This document shows, piece by piece, positions 11,001 to 26,089 of a stretch of DNA of 64,000 nt. Both the position numbers and the translations under genes were made by a program. Below the pieces are notes generated by a model. That model saw nothing but the letters and a program-made list of their open reading frames with translations. It ran no database searches and was not told the DNA's origin. The DNA comes from Aphis gossypii. Taxonomy: Eukaryota > Arthropoda > Insecta > Hemiptera > Aphididae. The stretch is taken from assembly GCF_020184175.1 (NCBI RefSeq), contig NC_065531.1:37035213-37099212 (forward strand), written 5' to 3'. The first letter of the stretch is position 1. Every line of letters begins with the position of its first letter.

Positions 11001-14000
11001 ACATGTCATTTGTTATAAAGTATGAGCGATTACGATAGAAACGGAAGAATAGTTGTCGTACTATTGAATATTGGGTACCATAAAAATGGCGTAAGTTGTT
11101 ATGTTATAAAATGGAAAAAAAATAGAATATTTGTTCATTAAAATGGGACAAATAATTGAAAAAAGAATTAAAAACTAAGCAAACTAAAAATAACAACAGG
11201 TCCTAAGACGAATCAGTATTAAATAGTTTTAGAACTGGCCATACAAATAGTTAAAATTCGTTCTTGGCTAAAAAAAATCCCCTTGTATGTATCTTCTTTG
11301 GAATTAAACTCTATAAAAAAAATTTTGACAAAATTTCGTTGATATGAAAATGAGATAAAAAAAAAAAATTATCAGTTTACCTTTACACAATTTTAGGACT
11401 CAAATTTAAGCACCTAACAAATTATTAAAATATTTAGATCAATTAAATTTTTCAAACTTATGAAGTACAGTTTTAATAAATAGAAATAATTGTCAATAAA
11501 TAATATAGAAAAACAATATTCATTCGTCTAACATAAATATTCATTCATATAATTCATAAGCGTAAAAATGATTGAAATATTATCGTTAACGTCGGACGTA
11601 TGCAGTATGACTTGCTCTCGCTATATCACAGTAGAGGACACGGTCAGTGTGTTTGAACGAGTCACTAGAGCTTTCTCGGATTGACGTTACTAAACTGACT
11701 GAAATAATTTATAATTTGATCGAGAAAAGCTTTTTATACACACTAGTACCTACGCACGCAAGATTGTGCATAAAGAAAACAATGTTCTCTTCGAGGTCGA
11801 TGGTAATTTGATACACTGTAATATATATTTTAAAACTACATTAAAATTATACGCGTGCACATACTCACCACACACGCGCACCACGTACCTACTCGTTATA
11901 CTCATTATGTCCTATGTATGTATGTGTTTGTTTGTTTAATTTTAAAGTCATATTTTGTAATAAAATATGATTAATTCCAAGAAACTGTTTATTTTATACT
12001 GCTGTAATTAAAATATAGTATAAATATATAATATTATATCGTCTAGTATATAGTATATTAAACTATAACATTATTAAAATTGTTTTTTCTCACACTCGAC
12101 CTTTTCATATTCGAAACGATGCGGATTAAAGGGGTTTTTATTTTTTATTCTTGTATTCAACGTTAGTGTTCGTTTTACTTCTAAAATTTTTTTTTGAGCT
12201 AAATTGTTTCATGTCAACACTACTCAGAGATAGATCATGAACTATCTAATGTTAAATAATAGTGATAATAATAATTATATAATCAAATTAAATCCATGAG
12301 TAGTATTTCTCCAAAGTTAAAATAATAACCCTACCACTCCATACAATGCAAACACTATTATAATAGTCATTAACAAGGCATAATTTAATATTTAAATACC
12401 ATAAAAAGTACCAAAAAGATAATAAATATTGGTTTGTTATCAATAGTTTGATCACAGTTCACGAAAATCCATTAATACAAGTCATATCGTCTTTAAAACT
12501 AATTTTATACTTCAGAAATTATTATATAGTAATATATAATAGATTTATATTTATTTATGGATTACAAACTATTATTATCTTTTTACACTGTCATAAATAT
12601 TTGATTTTAATGACTGCCCAGTGTTCGTATTTATTATTTTAAATGAGCATTTTATGTAGTTGCAAGATACAAAAAAATAAAATAACATTACTAGTGTACT
12701 TAAAAATAATAAATCAGATTTTTTTTTTTTTTTTTATTAACATTTATTTTAGCTGACATAGCTGAATTACTGGCTTCAATTAAAATTTGATATTATAAAT
12801 TTTAACATTAAAATATATAAATTTAAGAATTTTAAAATGTATAATTACTTTTAATATTATCGTGTCGTGTTGAGTTGCATAATTTTGTATACTAAATTTT
12901 AGTTATGTTCGGAATTAAAATTTATCATCAAATCTGAAAATTTAAAAATTATCTTTCACGTAGTTTATATTAGATACATTTTCTAACTAACAGTAATTGA
13001 AACTGGTAAACTAAATTTCTCGCACAATATAAAAATTTATTGACGTATATTTCTTATCGTATAGATTATAATTAAAACGTATGATCAGTTGTTAATTATA
13101 TTAGAGAAATCCACACAAGGTATCCACCGGAAATCCACTAACGGAGAATTCTAAAATATATAAATGGTTGGGTTGTTTTGCATGGAGTTTTGTTTGATCG
13201 TAAAATGTGTGGTGAACATATCCACAGAGATAACATGCATTACAGAAAGAATACTTAAATAACATAAAATAATGAACTGTATAAACACTGAATCAAAAAT
13301 TATAATTAAGACAAGTACACAATACTTGTAAAAATCGTCTGATAAGTGAAAAAATCTAACCTAATATAATATAAATAATAATATTAGATCATATACTATG
13401 AATATTTTACTGTTGAAAATATCCTACCTAAAAATTCAATGATAAAACTGCATCTTAATAGTAATTTGTTAATGGAACACCCTCTTTGGATGTTATTAAA
13501 ATTAAAATTATTTATTGTTATCGTTCTGCATTATTTATAATAATTAAGCATTCGCATATTTTACAACCATAGAAGTATAAAACCGTATGATCAAACATTT
13601 ATTTTCAGACTGGTTATCTGAATAGATGTAGTAAAATTAAAGTAGATCATATGGCATTAACTCAAAGCATATAAGCCATTTAAACTGCTCTATCTATCAG
13701 TTAAAAAGTAACTTTTATTTTAGTAATACTTAAACAAATAATACAAATTATATAAGTATAGATACATTATGTCGTTTATTAAATTATTTTAATAAATATT
13801 TTTCAACAAACTGTAATTATTATTACTAGCCAATGTAAAGTTAGTTTCAACGTTTTACTTGTAAATGGTAAATCTTTAATAAAGAGTATTGCTAACCACC
13901 AATAGATTGATGGGTGTAGATAACGATTGTACGTAAAGTTGCATTATTAAATATTATATTCGAGTAAATTTTATAAAACGGTTTGTGTTTGTGCATTCTT

Positions 14001-17000
14001 TTAATGATGTCATAAATATTTACCATCAAAACAATATTCTTAAACCACTGTAATAATTATATTAAACGAATTTCAACTATGTGCACATTTAGAAAAAATA
14101 TATATTTTATTGATTAAAAATACTACTCATGCGAGGTAGTTAAAAACAAACTTGTGATAATACTTATGTGAAATGCGCACAATGCTTCCGAGAATACAAA
14201 ATCGTCGCGGGACATCGCGAGACACTGGATTGTTGTACTTTTGGCTGTATGTGTCCAACTATAATGACATAATATATATATAAACAAACGCCGATAAACA
14301 AAGTTTTATAAACTCGATTCACATCGATCTGTCTTGTTGTTCGAGATGCAAAGGGGGAAAACGTGTACCTATATATTATACTCATAGTGCGGTGGATGGC
14401 CCAAGTGAATATAAATGAAAAAGTATTAGGTTTATAGAGATCAGTATTTTTTCTGTGGATATATGCAAACAGTAGACAAACAAAGAGCACAGTTATAAAT
14501 CTATCGGAATACAGCAGTAAGGGGTACCGTGATGCTATGCTGTGATGGTCTCCTTAGTAAAACGGGACTTTCCAATGTCTTTAAATCTATAATAATATAT
14601 CTCACTGATAAAACAATGGGATTTGAGCACTCGTAATGGCTGTAGGGTCAGTTGGGCTTTGGTCACAAACTCAAATAATCTAAATAATGAGTTTAATTAT
14701 TAAAATTTATTAATATTAGACTATAAGTATTTAGTATATTATATTTTATTTTTTTTAAAGATTTTTTACCAATTTGATGTTTTTTAAACAAGGATTTTTC
14801 ATTGTTATATTATATCATTTCGGTATATTTTTATGAATTTAACAGCTTCTATAATTCTACTTGATAATCAAACGAATCTATATTCTTTGATTAAAAATAC
14901 GTATATTTAGTATACAATATTATATAATATGTTTATGATATTTTTAACAACTTCGTTTGCTGCCTGACTCCTGAGTTATTATCTGAAATTGGTATTTGTA
15001 AACCATGTAGAAAAAAAATTTAGATCTAGAAGTAATTCTTATTAATAATAACAATAGTGAAAATAATATGTTTTTTTCAATAATTTTGTTTTGGCAAATA
15101 AAATGTCCACCAAATTAGATTTTTAGTACTAATTTCAACATATTTAGACTCAAGGTTATATAATTAATAAAATTACCATATTATCATTGATTGAATAAAA
15201 TATTATTATATATTTATCAGAAATGTTACAATAGCTATTATAATCTTAAAGAAAGAGCATTTACTTATGGATTTAAAATAAAATAAGATTATTAAGATAT
15301 TAAATAATATTATAAGAATTTACAGGTCGATAGTAAATAATTCACGATGTAAATTAAATATTAGTCATTTTTAGTATTAAAAATGTACCATTACTTATTT
15401 ATTTATACGTATGCTAGCTTTTTTTACTTATATATATAATTTTTCAATGTTTTATAACTTATATTGTCACGATGAATTTCGTCGATTTCAGTCATATATT
15501 ATACGCCCACGACAGTCAAGCACTATAAAAATATCAATACATCTAAATAAAAAAAAAATGTGTTTTTTTCTTTTTATCCATTTTGTAATCGAATTACTCA
15601 AAAATCTACTACTATCTGATGAATATTATAAAATATTAAGTAATATAGTATGCAGCTGGGTAGAATAATAAACCATATAACTATGTATAAAAACAATACC
15701 TGTAAACAAATATTATAAAAAATGATCTATGTTTAAAAATATTATGAGTTTGATTAATTAGATCAATCGAAATTAATGATATTATAGGCTTATTTCGAAG
15801 CGATTACTTATTCAAGTAATTTTTATTCGTCCAGGATTTCATTGAGTATCTTGTTTTAGACTTTTCTTCACTTTGTAAATATTTTTTTCATTGCCTTTGT
15901 TTTAGTTTAAATACCATTGTTGAGTGAATAATCACTGAAAAAGTTTTAGAGTCCGTTGTTTTCTCATCATACATAATCGGTGTGGATGAACGATTATAAA
16001 CAGTTTTACGTGTGCATTTTTCGCACCGTTCGATTGTCTTAAATACGATCGTCTAAATACACGTGAGAAACATGAGAAACGGTTTCTATTAGTTTTGATT
16101 CCACTTAACAGTGACCTTATATTATTATATACATTATACATGTAATATATAAATAAGCAGGGCAAACACATACAACAATATATTTAGGTGACTATTAATA
16201 GAATGACGTTGAGTGGTGTGTGATGAAGTCTAGGGGGTGGAATTTAATATTTGAATCAACATTTTAAAGACGGAGTGAAGTGAAAAAAAAATAAATTACG
16301 TCTAGCACAAAGAAACAAAATCAATCGCAATAAGAATATTGAATAAAAAAAAAAAACTTATCAGTTTGACGGTTGAGTGGCGGAAACGAGAATTGCAAAT
16401 TCGATTTATTAGCTTTTATTTCCGATGTCAGGTTTTCAAAGAATCGTGGGTTACCCATCATTTAACCTGATTGTAATAAAATTGTTTTACGGTCAAATAC
16501 ATGTTTATTTGGGTATTGAAAAACATCGTTCTGTAACGATGACCATTCAACTCGATGTTGAATAATACATATTACATATTATTTTCGTCACAGTCATTAC
16601 GGCCATCATTATTTCTCTTTTTGTATCGTACAATCCGATAACGTCATAATAGCGCAACATATACTCTATAGTATCATTATTATTATTATTTTTTAACATA
16701 ATATAAATATGTAATTTTAAATTTAAACACAAAAAAGTATTATTTTACCCTACTGTGTCCCAACCAAGGAGAGGGTTGTGTTGTGTTAAAGGCTGATGTC
16801 AATCATGTCGTACCTATGTACGCGTCACTTATAAGTTCACACGTTTCAGGTGTTCATGAATAAACTGATTTTCATGAAACAATGCACGTCAAAAGGTTCA
16901 CCTTAATCATTGGGGTGACATTAATTCCATACGGCACAATCAAATCGATGAATTCCAGTTCTGTTTTTATCAAATACAAAAAATAAATATATTTTCATCA

Positions 17001-19250
17001 TTCATAAAAAATAATATTATGGTTTAATATATTAAGTACTATTCATTATTTCGGTTATCAAATATTGTGAAATTATTTTTTTCTTATTTTGGCAATTAAA
17101 TTTATTTTTAAATTTCCTAATTTTTTTTTTAGATACGTTTTTATGACGCACATGTAAGTACTCATAATTTATTTTCTGAAAAACTATGAAGAAATTAAAA
17201 AAGGACGTTTACAATATTCAGTAACAGCTGCAATACTTATCGTAAAAATAATCAGTGAATTAAGTAAATGATAACTGGATGCATTTATAATAAAAATATA
17301 TATAAAACATAATTTCTTAGATGAATTAAAAATGAAAAAACAAAATTACAAAATGTTTTACGAATCTTATTCATTTTTATAGCAATGAATAATTCTGAAC
17401 AATTTAACAATTATTCGTTTTCTTAATGTTAAATACCTACAACCAATTATCTATATTTTTGTAATATGTGCATAAGAAACTTAAAATTAAAAATACACAA
17501 TTTATGTTATTAAAATGATATACTTTTTTAATATTCTATCAGTACAAAAGTTTAATATTTTGTTCAGTAAGAACATAAGAAATGAGTACAGTGTAATAAG
17601 AAATAACTTTTTTTGAATTCGAGCTAACTTAACAAAGAAAACTAACAATAAAAATAATTTTGTGTTCATCCGCTTTCATGCAATACATTTGAAACAACAC
17701 ATGTATATTAGGTATATATTTATCAACGAAAATCATTGTTTTTTTTTTTTATTTATTTCTCTTTTCGAACTGAATAATTTTAAAAATATTTATTTTATTT
17801 GGTTTACTGAATTTATATTTACTTAATAAACTAATATTATAATTTTTTTCTTATTCACTTGACTTAATTCTCATAGTTACGTTTATAAAACACAATGATT
17901 TTATTTCACTATGATAAGATTTAGTTATAATAATTCCAATTTAAACACTAATTTATTTTATAAGCTTGTGGTTTATTTTATTTTTAAAGTATTTAAAGTC
18001 TAATTAAACTTTTAACCATCAAAAACTTTACCATTAGGTTTTATTCTTAAATGTTCATTAGTTTATAAAAAATATTTTTCAGCTTTTATATACTTATAGT
18101 AAGTATATGCTATTACTTAATTATTAGTACCCACTTTGAATAAAACTAGTATAAAGTTTGTAAAATTTTAAACTACAATATCGTTATAATATACTGATTA
18201 TTTGTAAATTATTAACTATCGCCAAAAAATGAATTTTCTTTTTAATTTTAAAGGATGAAATTATACTTTAGTGTATTTAGAATTTGGTTAGCCAATTCTT
18301 CAATCCATTATGATTTTGATGTTTATGTTAAAAATTATCGTTAACATTTGAAATGTATGTATTGGAATTTATACATTTTAAATTACTTTATTGTATTTAA
18401 AAAATAATATTGACTTTACTCAATAAGTATTTACAAGAGATATGATATATTTTATTTTAAAGTCACTTATATTTAAAACCCGAAATTCAAAACTGCAGGC
18501 ATTAGTACATAGATATTAAATATTTTTCATAAAACGGTGAACGTACTGCTCATCTTTTCAATTCTCATTATAATATGTCATATTTTAGCTTAAATATCCA
18601 TTCATAAAAAACATTAAACGCTCTTGTAGACATTTATTAAAACTTAACAATATGCTAGAACCTACTTAATCATATAATTTTGAACAAAACTCCATGAAAT
18701 TGATTTATACAGCAACATAAATGATTAACAATTTAAAAATCCTTTGTCCATTGATATGTCATTGACAACATTGACAAGTTCCAAGAAAATTAAAACAAAA
18801 AAAAAAAACCACGTGAAACATAAGTCACTTGAATACCAGTTGTATTTTAATGGTAATGGCGAATCGGAAAATAAATATTAGTATACATCCATTGTTTTAA
18901 ATTACCTTTGAAGTTCGAATATGTACGTAGCATTAAATTAAATAAGTCAATTCGTGTTTTTCAAGCGCATAGTAATTACGGAAAATAAACACGGTAGGTG
19001 TATTTATGTTACATGACGTTTCAATAGAGTATTGCATTATACACAATGCACTCCAAACAGCCTACTAACTACAATAATGGGCTCGATATGAAATCACGGA
19101 TTTAGAGAGTGTGAAATCCTGTACTGAATTCGCAATAGTTTATAACTGTTTAGGTAAATAATTATCGAATATACGGTACCTATGTATATTATATTATAAT
19201 ATATACTATATAGTCATTTGAGTGGAGATATACCTACAACGAAATATGCC
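8001..19250. other. Long AT-rich non-coding stretch
   Basis: No RNA gene or recognisable exon was found. It holds T17 at 12719-12735 and many short A/T runs. A slightly GC-richer patch at 11580-11780 has a TCAGTG word at 11644 but no TATA box or frame. A minus frame at 14164-14490 starts at GTG and is discussed under rejected items. Confidence 0.5.
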
Positions 19251-19326
19251 CATAAAACCCTGGAAGCGCTCTAACCATCACTCAAACATTCGTAGGCAGA
19301 TTACACTTGACCTGGAAATTTTTCAG

Positions 19327-19496
19327 TGATATAGATGGAATCAACGTCGACTGGCCGACTGTTATATATGCATGTTGTGTGCTCTATTCATTCCACCGCA
19401 CAAACATGAGTAATCTGCGTAGAATGTATCTCACCGTGAAAATCCACTGTAAGGCAATCGAGATCTTTAATAACATTATAATACCTAATTCCACAG
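19327..19496 (+). CDS. Orphan exon candidate with consensus splice sites
   Basis: I do not recognise the product. The 170-bp block is preceded by TTTTTCAG (19319-19326) and followed by a CAG/GTAACC donor (GT at 19497). It is open in one frame across all 56 complete codons, with one base completing an upstream codon and one starting the next. The residues begin DIDGINVDWPTVIYACC and end FNNIIIPNST. Codons such as GTC GAC TGG CCG and CTC ACC GTG stand out from the AT-biased surroundings. No matching neighbour exon was found within several kb, so this could be chance or a relic. DGINVDW resembles the GH18 chitinase DGxDxDWE motif but lacks its acidic residues, so I do not call it chitinase. Confidence 0.2.
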
Positions 19497-22400
19497 GTAA
19501 CCACAAAGGGTTCATCACGTCACACGTATGTCGTGTTGCATTAATCGCGTTTGATTCTCAATACCTATATAATAGTAATGTAAAAAAAAAACGGAACTCT
19601 CCAGTCGTTGAGCGGGTCAAAACGTCATGCATATATTTGTGACTAGTTGAATTCGCTTAATACTCCATCAATTGTTGAGAAAATAATCGGTTTTATTTTA
19701 TATTGATTTCAAATTTACTTATTGCATTATTGTGCTGTATCAATACAAATATGCTCTATAGGTTAATTTAAAACAAGTTGTTTAATTTAAAATGAGTTGT
19801 GAGTGTATTTTTTTTTTTTGTCCATAATACTTTTAAATTCAGAAATTAAAAACCAAAAATTAGTAAAATGAATGTAATCGAGTTGATTATTGTATGTTAA
19901 AATTCCTTAATTGATATGCGACCGTGTATCTTACATGTAAACATAATAGTAAAAAAAAATTAATAATATTATACGAGTTTCAAAAAAAAAAATAAAAGCT
20001 TTATATATATGAATTACAAATATGTAATAATACTTGAAGTTGCATAATAAATTATTATTTGTGTAATATGTATATACTATTATAAACCAATTTTTTAAAT
20101 TTCCAATAGTTATTTAGTTATTTAACTAAAGTTGTATCATTAAATTCGTTATCCAACTTTACTGATAGTGCTAAATAATATAAAATGCTGTAAAATAACA
20201 ATATTATCACATTTTAATTTGAGTTAATTTATTTACGTGATTTACAAATAATAATTGTATCTTATTATAACTTATGAATATCAACTAGTAAATATAGATC
20301 TGCGACAGAGTTGCATGTCTTAAATTTTAATTAAATTTTTACTTAAATATCCTGAAATTTAAAAGTCAAATATTATTTTTTTAATTATTCATTATTATTT
20401 ATTACCATTAAAAATAATTAAAATATAAACACCTTGAAAAAAAATCATATCTACGATCATAATTAATTTTACGAGATATACCTAAGTAAAAGAAACGCTA
20501 GTACCTACAATAAAATAAAAAGAAAATCACGTTGAAATTTTCACCGAGTGTTAACTACTGATTAGATATACTATAAAATAAAAATATCTGATATTCTTTA
20601 TGGTTATTTATTTTCGAATTAAAACAAAAGAAAAATATCAAATTCGTAGAAAAATGGTTTTCCGTAAATATTTACTTTTCTGATTTTTTTTAAAACAAAT
20701 TTTAATGGCCTAATGTACCAACCAGATCAATTTTTTTATACAAAAACGTCCAAGGATAAGACTGGAATATTTTTTTCTGTTCAAACACATGATGGCAGAC
20801 AAACAAATTAAAAAAATGCATATTTTATCCATTTCTCAGAAAAACGTTGAATCATAATAATTCATATAAATGAATAACAATATTACATCAGTGAAAACTG
20901 TTGTTATTTTTTGATTCAATGGCAAGTGTAACATCTAGCAAAAAACGTTGCATCCAGCCCAAAAATATAATATTATATAATATATTAAAAAACCAAAAAC
21001 ACATATCACTCGGATTAGAATCTGAAGTATAATTCAATAAAACCGAGGATTTATACAAAGTTTTACGTATGTGGACCATGAACAGTATGACGAAATATTA
21101 TATTAAAATCATCAGCTCTCGATGATTATAGAAATAATTCTGGGTATTTTATGATTTTAGATTTTAATAAAAATCATTGTAGCTTAATGCATAATATTAG
21201 CTATAACCATATTATCATATGGCATGTTATAAATAATAACACGTGTTCCTAATCTTGCTTATTTCATAATAATATATTATTATTGCACTTTTATTACAAA
21301 TAGCATTAGTGACTTTTAAAAACTACTGTTTAAGTATTCTGCAGACACTTCTCAGTATACGCTTAACTTAACTTAATGAGTATAAAATAAACAAACTTTG
21401 TTAAAATATATATTTTACTAATGATATTTATCATGGTTATGAAAAAAAAAAATTGTGCTAAAGGAATTTTAATATTGATAAACGGGGGACCAAGGAATGT
21501 TATGCGTGCCAAGTAAAGTACCTAGTTGAGCATATATAATCACGTTATGAGTAAAGTAAAGTTCAAAGTACAGAGTAATTATGCGAACATACACAGTTGA
21601 AAGGTCGTTTGTGGCGTGGTGAATAGATATTTTCAAAATGTACTCAGTACTCCTTTGAACAAAATTCAATCAAAAGCTGTCTGCAATAAATTTCGTACGA
21701 AAACAATTATGTCGTTTATTACTTTATTAATAATATTATCAAAACTTGGTAATTTCAGTTGCATGAATATTAGTATAATTTAAAAGAGAAAAAGCATTGA
21801 GCTTTGTGCGCTTCAATATGTTGCCACGCTGTATTGTGATTATTTTCAGTTTCAACTCGTTTTCAAACCTATGATTTCTCTAAATAAAATTATACGATAT
21901 TGATTGGTTCAAAAATCGAGGTTTTTGTTTCGTATATTGTTATATCATCAGTTTTTATTATGCATCCTTGGTGAAGCGATAAATTATTAGTAAAACATTA
22001 TATACATATAAAAGTTTTCACAAGTTTCTGAAATTGATAAGTCGAGGTACAAAGCGAGTATCTCTATCGAGTCCTTCTCTGAGAGTAATTTCCAAAGTTT
22101 AATCGTATCTAACTTTATGCTTAAATGTATCGGATAAACCTTGGCAGAAAATTGCAAACTGCTGTAATTTCTATATCCATGTTATATAATGTATACTATG
22201 CATACTATTTTTAATGTAATATTTTATATAGTAGTTTTATGATACGCAGGTAATAACAAAATATGTGCCACTATAATATATTGTATTTAGTGATAAGAAA
22301 TGTAAAAAAAAAATACAAACTATAAAATTATCAAATCAAAAGAAATAACCTGTTAATTACAATGAACATAACGATTCAAAAATAATGTTAAACTATGATT

Positions 22401-23824
22401 TATGTACCTATATACATTTTATTATTTAAATAATAAAATAATTTTATAATTATTACTGTATAATTTCATTTGAATCTACATAGTTCTGCAAACACAACCT
22501 ATTTATTTCAAAATATCAAAATGAATGTTATGTATTTCCTTATAAATTCTATCAAATAAATTCACATTCATCAGCTTCCAGGCTTGAATAATAAACATAT
22601 TGAAATGTTAAAAAAGTAAAAAAAAAAAATAACAACTTAATATATTGTTTGTCATACGGAAAATTTATCTATAAAATTCATTCAACAACACATAGAAGTT
22701 ACCCAAGTGATTTTACTAGTGTATCATTTTTTTTTTTTTTTTAGACCAAAACTACTCGAAAATGTGTTGCGATGAAAAGTTTTATAATTATTTATTTGAA
22801 CCCAGACAATTTTATATTGACTCAGTGAAAATTATCAGAATATATTAATACATTATAAATGTATACAGTTATACAACGCTCATTTAAAAATAATATAATT
22901 CTGGTACTCATCTCAAACAATTCATAGCCTATTTATTATTTTTTTTTTTAGCATTTATTTTAACTAAACTTTTATAAATTTTAAAATAAAGTATTAGACA
23001 TTCATACAAAATGTTATTCTCAAAGAGTTGATTGCTTGGAATAATTCCTTTCATACTATTAAACAGTCTGATGCAGATTTTTCGTATTCGCAAGTCAAAT
23101 TGTCTGATTTATAAACCATGTTTTTATATTATTTTTCTGGAATAATTTATCCATTCGATAGTATGAAATATAATATTTTAAAACAGTAAGCTTCAAATAA
23201 TTGTGATATAATATACTAATATATTTATCTTGACTTTTATTGCGTATGCATTCAGTTGGGCAGAAAATGTTAAGAATATTTTCATTTTATAGTGTAATGT
23301 TTATCTTTTTAAATCAAAACAAATCCATTAACAGTAACTCATATATTAAGCTATGTAAAAGTTATAAATGTGTTTTATACTTCTATTAAAATACGACAAA
23401 GGGGCCGGTTTCGTTATTAGCCAAATAAGAAGTTACAAACGATTTTCTTTTTCGCCATCGTAACCGTTGCATTTTGTTTATCTTGTCTTTTTTTATACCT
23501 ACCCTCAACCCCTATCCTTGTATTTTACAATATAACTATAAATACCAAAATTATATGTAATTCCTCTATGGGGAATCCAGAAATAGCACATTGTAACACC
23601 CGAAATGATTTAAAATAAACCAAGCAACATTAGTCCAAAATATTATCATAAAACAAATTTGGCCCTCATGTAACAAAGCTGGATTAATCTCAATGTAAGT
23701 GACTATTGATTGATGTACATTACTAAGTTTTGTTTAATGTATCGATGTACCTTAAAAATAATTACTCATTCTCAATTATCTGCCTCTATTACCTATATGC
23801 AATTATATTTACATTGCATTATCG

Positions 23825-23866
23825 TTTTTATTTATTTATTATTTTATTATTTTATTTATTTTTTTA
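23825..23866. repeat. TTTA-rich simple repeat
   Basis: Tandem TTTA/TTATTT units with no other structure. Confidence 0.8.
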
Positions 23867-24531
23867 GTTATCGTTATTTTAGAATTTAAACTACCTAATG
23901 ACTTTTGTTTTATTTTATAAAATAAAATATTTAAAATTTACATTATTTTTATGACTCAGTGTGAGATCTATCAATCTGATAGTTCATTTTTATATTGTAT
24001 ACATGTGTTAAATTTTAATGATAAAATATTAAATATTTTTTTAGTTACTTTTTTGAAACCTTGAAATTCAGTGATTTAAACTAATAATATTATAATTAAT
24101 TATTATTTGTCCAAGTCAATAAATTAGGACGTATATGTGTGTTTATGAAACACTTAAAATAAATATACTGTGAAAATAATTCAATTAAAACTTTAAATTA
24201 ATATATATATTTTTTTTTCACACAATGACCTTTATAATTTATTATTTTATATGACTTAGCTTTCATATTATATTAAAGAAAAAAAAAGATTCTTATAATC
24301 TTATTTATTTTTTTTTGAAAATTAAGAGATAATATTATTCAATATTATTAAAATGTGTATTATGATTTAAAATAATATATTAACGTCACGCTTTATCCAT
24401 TGTTGGAAATTTTAACAAAGTATATTATGATGTACCTCATAACTTTACTGTTAGTTGATTGTTCTTAGCATTTCAAAATGTTCTAAAACATAAATATTAC
24501 ATAACAATTTATTTCTTTGCTAAAACTTTTG

Positions 24532-24551
24532 ATAATAATAATAATAATAAT
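24532..24551. repeat. (ATA)n trinucleotide microsatellite
   Basis: Six to seven perfect AAT/ATA units. Confidence 0.9.
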
Positions 24552-25469
24552 GTGTACTGTGATACTATGTTAATATTTTGTAGTTAAAACAACATAACAA
24601 GTTAGTAAAAATAATAATAATATAAACTTAGGAATGAAAATATTTTATAAATTAATTAAGACATTTATTAAATTGCGAATTTTATTATTGGAAATATGCT
24701 TACAATTGTCTTAGTAATTATAATTTTTAATTACATAAAAGTATTTATGATATTATGTTGTTTTATAGAACGACGTTCTATAAATATCAATGTTTCAGTG
24801 ATGATGATAATGTTTTTCTAATTATTATGTTTTAGTGATTTTTCAAAAAGTTAAATAATAATTAAAGATATTCCATGTTATAGTATTTAGTCATTGAATC
24901 GTTTCAAAACTAATTTTTACATTTAAAAGTTATCATCTACGTTTAATAATATCATTACACTCGTGTTTTTGTTTCAGATGATTCTGCTACTAGTAAGATA
25001 AAGTTTTCAGCACACAAGCATGATCGTTTAATTATTATAATTTTCAGAAGAATATAATAATGATAATAATATTGAATTGCGATTATAGTCCATTATTTTA
25101 CTAGCACACGCATAATGTAGTACTTAAATTGATGCGTATATTGAGATGGCGGTTACGTTACGGTGGACGTGTTCAGATAAGTAGATTATCATCTTTAAGC
25201 ACAAACTCGTTGATAACAATAGAAAATGGTATGCGTCAATGCAGCAGTCAAACTATATTATTTTTAACCATTAAAATGTAATTGCGGACGATAATAAAAA
25301 AACTAAAACAAAAATGAAATAATGTTCTGAAAAAACAAGTGTATGTCAATAAAATCATTTAAGAATTATCTTCATGAAAATAAATGCACTAATATATAAT
25401 GTTATATTGTTACTAAACACGCTATAGCGAATGCTAGGTGCACATGCGCGAACTTATTCATATGCGTCC

Positions 25470-25491
25470 GTGTGTGTGTGTGTGTGTGTGT
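25470..25491. repeat. (TG)n dinucleotide microsatellite
   Basis: Eleven GT/TG units, preceded by CATGCGCG and CATATGCGTCC, at the edge of a GC-richer stretch that extends to about 25,660. Confidence 0.95.
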
Positions 25492-26089
25492 TTGAGAGGA
25501 ACTTTTGCGCATTAAATAACACAACGAATGGCGGTGGCAAAACAGGACCCGTCTAAAAATGATAAAATAATACGGGTTGTTTAACGTGCTGGGGTGGTTG
25601 CCGTGGATATGGGGTAAAGTTCGGTGCGTCGTAATCGTTGATACACTCGGGGGCCCTATAATTTACCAAAACTAAATTACGCAGATGCATACTAAAACAT
25701 TTATGAAAAAAAAAAACAAAGAGCGAGCCATTAAGAATATAAATCATATCTATAAATCATAAACTAATTGAATTTATTCCATCTTTATGGCTGTGCATAT
25801 TATGCCATATACAGCCATAGAAATCGAATTAAACGACCGTTAACACCTGTCCATTCGTATCGATGTAACCATTTTTTGTTTTTATTTAAAGTGAAAATAA
25901 TACGGATGATACCTATGATAATAATAATATGCTACATGCTCTGATATCCTGTATACCGAAAATAGTATATAGGTACTGCGACGTGTGACGTAAGCTTTAA
26001 CGACCAAACCCTAGGTAAGTAATAAGTAAACCAGTTTTGTCCAAAAGGAAGAGAGGAACTACACATCGTAATTTGGGAAATGGCTAACG

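Larger units (their letters stand above)
19500..25460. other. Long AT-rich non-coding stretch
   Basis: No supportable gene. It contains T16 at 22727-22742, a TTTA-rich simple repeat at 23825-23866 and an (AAT)n at 24532-24551. A C-richer patch at 23480-23690 faintly resembles degraded retroelement sequence and is listed under rejected items. Confidence 0.5.

Noticed and set aside
14164..14490. Minus-strand 108-aa frame beginning at GTG
   Set aside because: The first ATG leaves 73 residues with no recognisable domain, promoter or splice signals. It is within chance expectation for 64 kb.
19333..19353. GH18 chitinase-like motif DGINVDW
   Set aside because: The middle Asp is Asn and the catalytic Glu is absent (Pro follows Trp). 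There is no flanking barrel sequence.
23560..23700. Possible degraded reverse-transcriptase C-terminal region (LWG-like, then SKIL words)
   Set aside because: Only a few residues match, in broken frames, so it cannot be told from chance without a search.
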